Shown here piece after piece: positions 59,909-64,000 of a stretch of DNA of 64,000 bases (within the stretch, counting starts at the first letter, position 1; each line of letters starts with the position of its first letter). Source of the DNA: Aphis gossypii. Taxonomy: Eukaryota; Arthropoda; Insecta; Hemiptera; Aphididae. Where the stretch lies: NCBI RefSeq assembly GCF_020184175.1, contig NC_065530.1, forward strand, positions 21,553,260-21,617,259, read 5' to 3'. A model generated the notes under the pieces. That model was not told where the DNA came from and searched no databases. It saw only the letters and a list, made by a program, of their open reading frames with translations. Both the position numbers and the translations under genes were made by a program.

Positions 59909-60536
59909 CAAAGGTTCTTAAATTTTCTTTTTTGTGTACCATTCATGTATATTACGCATCAGTTAAGTACCCACTATTCACTAATGACTAAAAATAGAAC
60001 TGTTCAATATTTTTGCACATTTATATCAAGAAAATGATAGGGTGGTAAAAATTGTAATAAAAGTTTCTAAATCGACGATAAATGACGTTATTTTCAAGTT
60101 TTCAACCAATTGATTACCTAACCGATTGACACTTCTATTTATTGACGTACCTACTTATTTTTATGATTCGGGATGATAATAATATATAATATTTACTGAA
60201 AATATAAATTTCAATACATAATAATACAATGAAACTTACATTTGACAAAATTTTCTGTTTAACAAATAATTTTTGAGAACCATGACCTTCATTGTTAATC
60301 ATGCGTTAATTCTATTTAACGAATTTCTCTATAATACTAATTTGTTTTATTTCCCATGAGATTTTATTTTATGGATGTTTCACTGTATTAGATTTTCCAT
60401 TTTCTTGCCAAAATTAATAATAATAAAAAAAAATAAAAAATAAAAAAATACAAATTTTAATTATTTGTTGTGGTTTTATGTGGTTTTCCACTTACTACCA
60501 TGTGGCCTTTCGCGTACCATAGTTTGGGAACTTCTG
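59909..60536. mobile_element. hAT-type non-autonomous element
   Basis: 628 bp. Left end CAAAGGTTCTTAAATT; the reverse complement of the right end is CAGAAGTTCCCAAACT. Flanked by GTCTATAC (59901-59908) and GTCTATAG (60537-60544), an 8-bp duplication with one mismatch. The subterminal GTGTACCAT / GCGTACCAT pair also fits hAT elements. No transposase. It carries a Tigger MITE inside. Confidence 0.8.
60237..60385. mobile_element. Tigger MITE nested in the hAT element
   Basis: 149 bp. Ends CAATGAAACTTACAT and (reverse complement) CAGTGAAACATCCAT, flanked by TA at 60235-60236 and 60386-60387. Its right part, reversed, contains TATAGAGAAATTCGTTAAATAG, nearly identical to the left end of the larger Tigger element at about 28730-28753, so it belongs to the same family. 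Confidence 0.82.
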
Positions 60537-62571
60537 GTCTATAGGTACTATATATTGATCTATATTGTAGGCAATAAATTAAATTATAAATAAAATTAAT
60601 TTAAATTATTAGTTATTGTTTTGTACCTCCTACTTGTAATATTATATAATTTCTTAGAATGTATCGAGATAAAAAAACTATTTTTTCTTATATTTGTGTT
60701 ACATAATATTCTTATATACTACGACGTCATCAACAAAGCTATATTAGTAGTAAGTTCCACGTTAGTTCAGTGGTTCATGTTATAATGAACATAATACAGA
60801 AACAGTAATACCTATTAGACATTGTTATGGTATCAAAATTATACAGCTTTTTGATACTGTTATTGTTGTTGGATCATAAACTTATAAATAGATTATTATT
60901 TGTTTATAAGATCTTCACATAGAATTAATATTAAAAAAGTATAAAAATATAACTAATTCTGGGAACACAGAATAATATGATTGATTTATGAATTTAAAGA
61001 TTGTAATTTGTAAACAATGAACGAAAGTTATCCAGACAAATAGATACCAACCTAATGAATACTATTATTGAGTATGAAAGAAGGATGTAATAATATAATC
61101 ACTAAAAACACATTATACATCTGTTACTTTATTATCCACATCAATTAATGTTAATTTATGTAACGTATTAATTTAATTTACGATTTTTTTAAATTATTTT
61201 ATAAATTATACATAAAATAGCATGACATAACATTGTAGAAATTACATTTTTATCAATTTTCAACAATTACAGTTTGTACCAGATACACTTTATCTTTTTC
61301 CAAATAGTAAGATTATAAAATATAAGTAGTTATCTAGTTTAATATCCATTTTAAATAAAAAAAGTGTATAATTATCATATTATCAATACAAATTAATGCA
61401 TAACTTTAAATAGTGTTTTAGCTAATGCAGGTATAGAGAATATTGTCTACGTATACCGACTTTACCTACTCATTAGTGGTTATATATTTAGCAGCTTTTA
61501 TTCTTCATTTATACTTTTGCCTTTTTTTCACCCTATAATTAGTTGTTTTAATATTATAGAAGCAGAATATTATATATTTCGTAGCTTTTAATAGTATGAT
61601 CTAATAAATAATTTTACGAAATATTAAATTAAATTATGTATTTTATTATTATGCTAGGAAAATTTAAACGTTTATCTTACCATATTTTATGCAATATTAA
61701 TTTTTAGTTATTTTAAAAATGTATACGAATTGTTTGTCTGATGTTTTGAGTTAAGTATATACATGACACGTTTTGTGGTTTGGAAACCGTTCTTAATATA
61801 TTTTTTAATTGAACTAGATTGTGAAAGCATAATTTTTTTTTGTTGGAAATGACAATTTAAAACCTATTTAAAGAGGATAATGTTTAATGAAATATTATTA
61901 TATGTACCTATACATTTGTTCTGTGTCTGTTATTGCCTATTGGCTATAATAGTTGCATTTGCAAATTAAAAATAATTAAAAATGATTTTAAGGACGCATA
62001 GTTCAAAGTAAAAATTTTGATAATTACATATATTATACTATATTATAACATAATAAAATTATGTTATATTACATATAAACATAATTATAGCACGATTAAG
62101 GGCATATCATGGTAAGTTATACTATTAATCATTGTACGTATTATTTACATAGTTCATTTTTTTTTTTTTTGATTTTTTGAATATTAAATCTACGGAGGAC
62201 GGTATTATCTTCTTCAATTAGGTAGTTCAATTAGTCGCCGGGCAATAAAACTTAAATCTCTGTGTGTACGTATAGTGTCCACTGTCCTTCTCTATACATC
62301 ATTATTATTACTGTTATTACTATTATGAGATGGATTGACTGATGCTTACGAAATATTATAAATGTTGTACACCACTCAAACACTATAAAAACAATAAGAG
62401 ATTACTAAAAACTATTCTGACGATTGGTATGATTCAACAGTCGCTGCCGTTCTCGGCGTCGTGATACGCGACACGGCGATAAAAACGCCGCAATGCATAT
62501 TATAGTTTTTCTGCGCATAATACTGGGTGATCCATTTAACGTAAGACACATATTATTTAAAAAAAATATTA

Positions 62572-62790
62572 AAGTCATTAAAACATAAACCACCTTTTTC
62601 ACCACAAAATGGAAAATATATTATACCCTAAACTGACAAATCATTTCCGTTAAAAATCGTTTTTTGTATACAATGATACCTATCATTGTATTAAAATTTA
62701 ACACACCCTTGACCTACAAACTCTATGTCTGAGGTTCACTCGATACCTACTGTACAGCAAAGCGTTACCCAATTGACCACACTTTTTTTT
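62572..62790. repeat. Dispersed repeat, copy C
   Basis: Third copy of the family at 9601-9835 and 28380-28610. Contains GTCATTAAAACATAAACCAC, TTTTTCACCACAAAATGGAA, the perfect hairpin at 62668-62691 and CGATACCTACTGTACAGCA. All three copies have the same orientation in the window. Confidence 0.85.
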
Positions 62791-63687
62791 TTCAAATATA
62801 CATGATATTGAAAAGAACACCAAATATAGGTAGATACATGACAAAATAGATAGGTATGATCACATCGGTACGTGTTCTCGTCTGATCCAGCGCACCACGC
62901 CTACTTCTGTTTTCGTAATTTAATTTCAATAATCCGGTAATATGAACGACCAATGAGATGCGGAGAACTAAGTAATAGATGGGTCTGTTGAAGGGAATGC
63001 CTATCAGTAAACATATGATCATACCTATCTATTTTGTTATGGATAGATACTTGATAATTGAAATTTTATGAAATATATAAAAATATAAAAAAATCCAATT
63101 TCACTTACTAATTCATTAGGTTCAGATTCGAATTTATGTCTTACCTTGCAGTTTTATAAATAAATCAATAGAAATATGCAAATTCAAACAATTCTGGGCG
63201 CTAGTTACAATTTATTATTTAAGGTTTAAATTTCTTGAGCGGGGTGGCAGAGGGGTACCTCGCAAAATATACTGTGGTCATCTAAAGTTTAAACACTTAA
63301 AACTTATATTTTATAAATGATCAACTGCTATTTGTCCAAAATTAGATTTTTACAGATACAGAAACACTCCGAACAATATAATATTCTGCTTTGGAATATG
63401 AAATAAAAATGTATGATGTCATCCAAAATAATAAAAAAATATCATGTTTTTCGAAAAAATTAGTTTTGTAATGATTAAAAATGATATAGTAAAAATAATT
63501 TTTTTAAAAAAAAAAATAACTAGGTATTTTTTACATAAAATTAAACGTCTTACATCAAATTGATCACCCCATATAAATGTAAAATATTATAATGTTGTAT
63601 TTTATTAGCCCCCATCGATTTTTCACATAAGAAAAATAGTAACAAATAAATATAAATAAATAGACGACATACTGTCTGTGTATATTA

Positions 63688-63690
<3 letters not shown>

Positions 63691-63719
<29 letters not shown>
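63691..63719. repeat. (TTA)n microsatellite
   Basis: About nine ATT/TTA units. On the minus strand it produces a spurious poly-Asn reading frame. Confidence 0.95.
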
Positions 63720-64000
63720 TTTATATTCGGTATATCGCGGGCCAAACTGCACACCCAGGTACCTCCTATAACATACATCTGTAGACCCGCTCGATTGCGT
63801 TACTGTTGGATTTATGCGCTGCAATATAAACGTCGTAGGTGCGTATATATAATATTATATAATATACACTCTCGTGGCATCGCAATAATACATGTGTATA
63901 TATTTATAATATCTGTATGTCCCTACGCGTATATTACGTCGACTGGTAAATATATTATATTGGGAGAAACGGCGCGAGAGTGCGGAAAGGGAAACGCGGC

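Larger units (their letters stand above)
60545..64000. other. Right edge of window, no gene recognised
   Basis: AT-rich DNA with the dispersed repeat copy and the (TTA)n run. From about 63720 to the end the sequence turns GC- and CpG-richer (GGCGCGAGAGTGCGG near 63970), which may mark the approach to a promoter or another exon beyond the edge. No splice-bounded coding exon could be supported. Confidence 0.45.

Noticed and set aside
63564..63824. Minus-strand frame with a poly-Asn run
   Set aside because: Produced by the (TTA)n microsatellite; the rest matches nothing.
1..64000. CRISPR arrays, operons or bacterial insertions
   Set aside because: No regularly spaced direct repeats and no bacterial-type coding density; gene structure is eukaryotic throughout.

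Overview
The window is about 64 kb of AT-rich eukaryotic DNA, almost certainly from an insect. The gene content (a multiplexin-type collagen with many short GT-AG introns, a nuclear tRNA-Phe, BEL/Pao, Tigger and hAT elements) and the style of the dispersed repeats suggest an aphid. The species call is inference.

The only host protein gene I can support is one large minus-strand gene for a collagen XV/XVIII (multiplexin) homologue. I trace 25 coding exons between 41506 (5' side) and 1502 (3' side). All have GT-AG junctions and compatible phases, giving about 2.1 kb of coding sequence. From the N-terminal side they encode an acidic, proline-rich linker (41.4 kb), an interrupted Gly-X-Y domain (23.1 kb to 2.75 kb), the NC1 trimerisation segment (2675-2401), a hinge (2329-2210), a 15-nt microexon (2024-2010) and most of an endostatin domain (1811-1502). 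The signal peptide, any thrombospondin-like N-terminal domain and the last part of endostatin are not securely found. The endostatin exon carries an apparent one-base frameshift.

Intron contents: the 4.4-kb intron at 6746-11190 holds an intact tRNA-Phe(GAA) on the opposite strand and a dispersed repeat. The 18.3-kb intron at 23101-41409 holds a decayed BEL/Pao LTR retrotransposon (LTRs 24439-25172 and 34514-35242), itself interrupted by a Tigger/pogo-like DNA transposon (28680-30394) and by other minus-strand, transposon-like coding remnants. One of these contains a tandemly duplicated reading frame of unknown family. The same intron also holds a 167-bp hAT-type MITE with a perfect 8-bp target duplication (35654-35820). 

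Right part (41507-64000): no confident gene. It is AT-rich DNA, probably first-intron or upstream sequence of the collagen gene. It has a CpG-rich block at about 42.1-43.0 kb, two candidate small exons (47.6 and 52.9 kb), a hAT-type element at 59909-60536 with a Tigger MITE nested inside it, and another copy of the dispersed hairpin repeat at 62572-62790.

I found no CRISPR array, prokaryotic operon or clearly new molecular system. The most interesting items are the endostatin frameshift, the microexon, the duplicated unknown ORF and the nested transposons.
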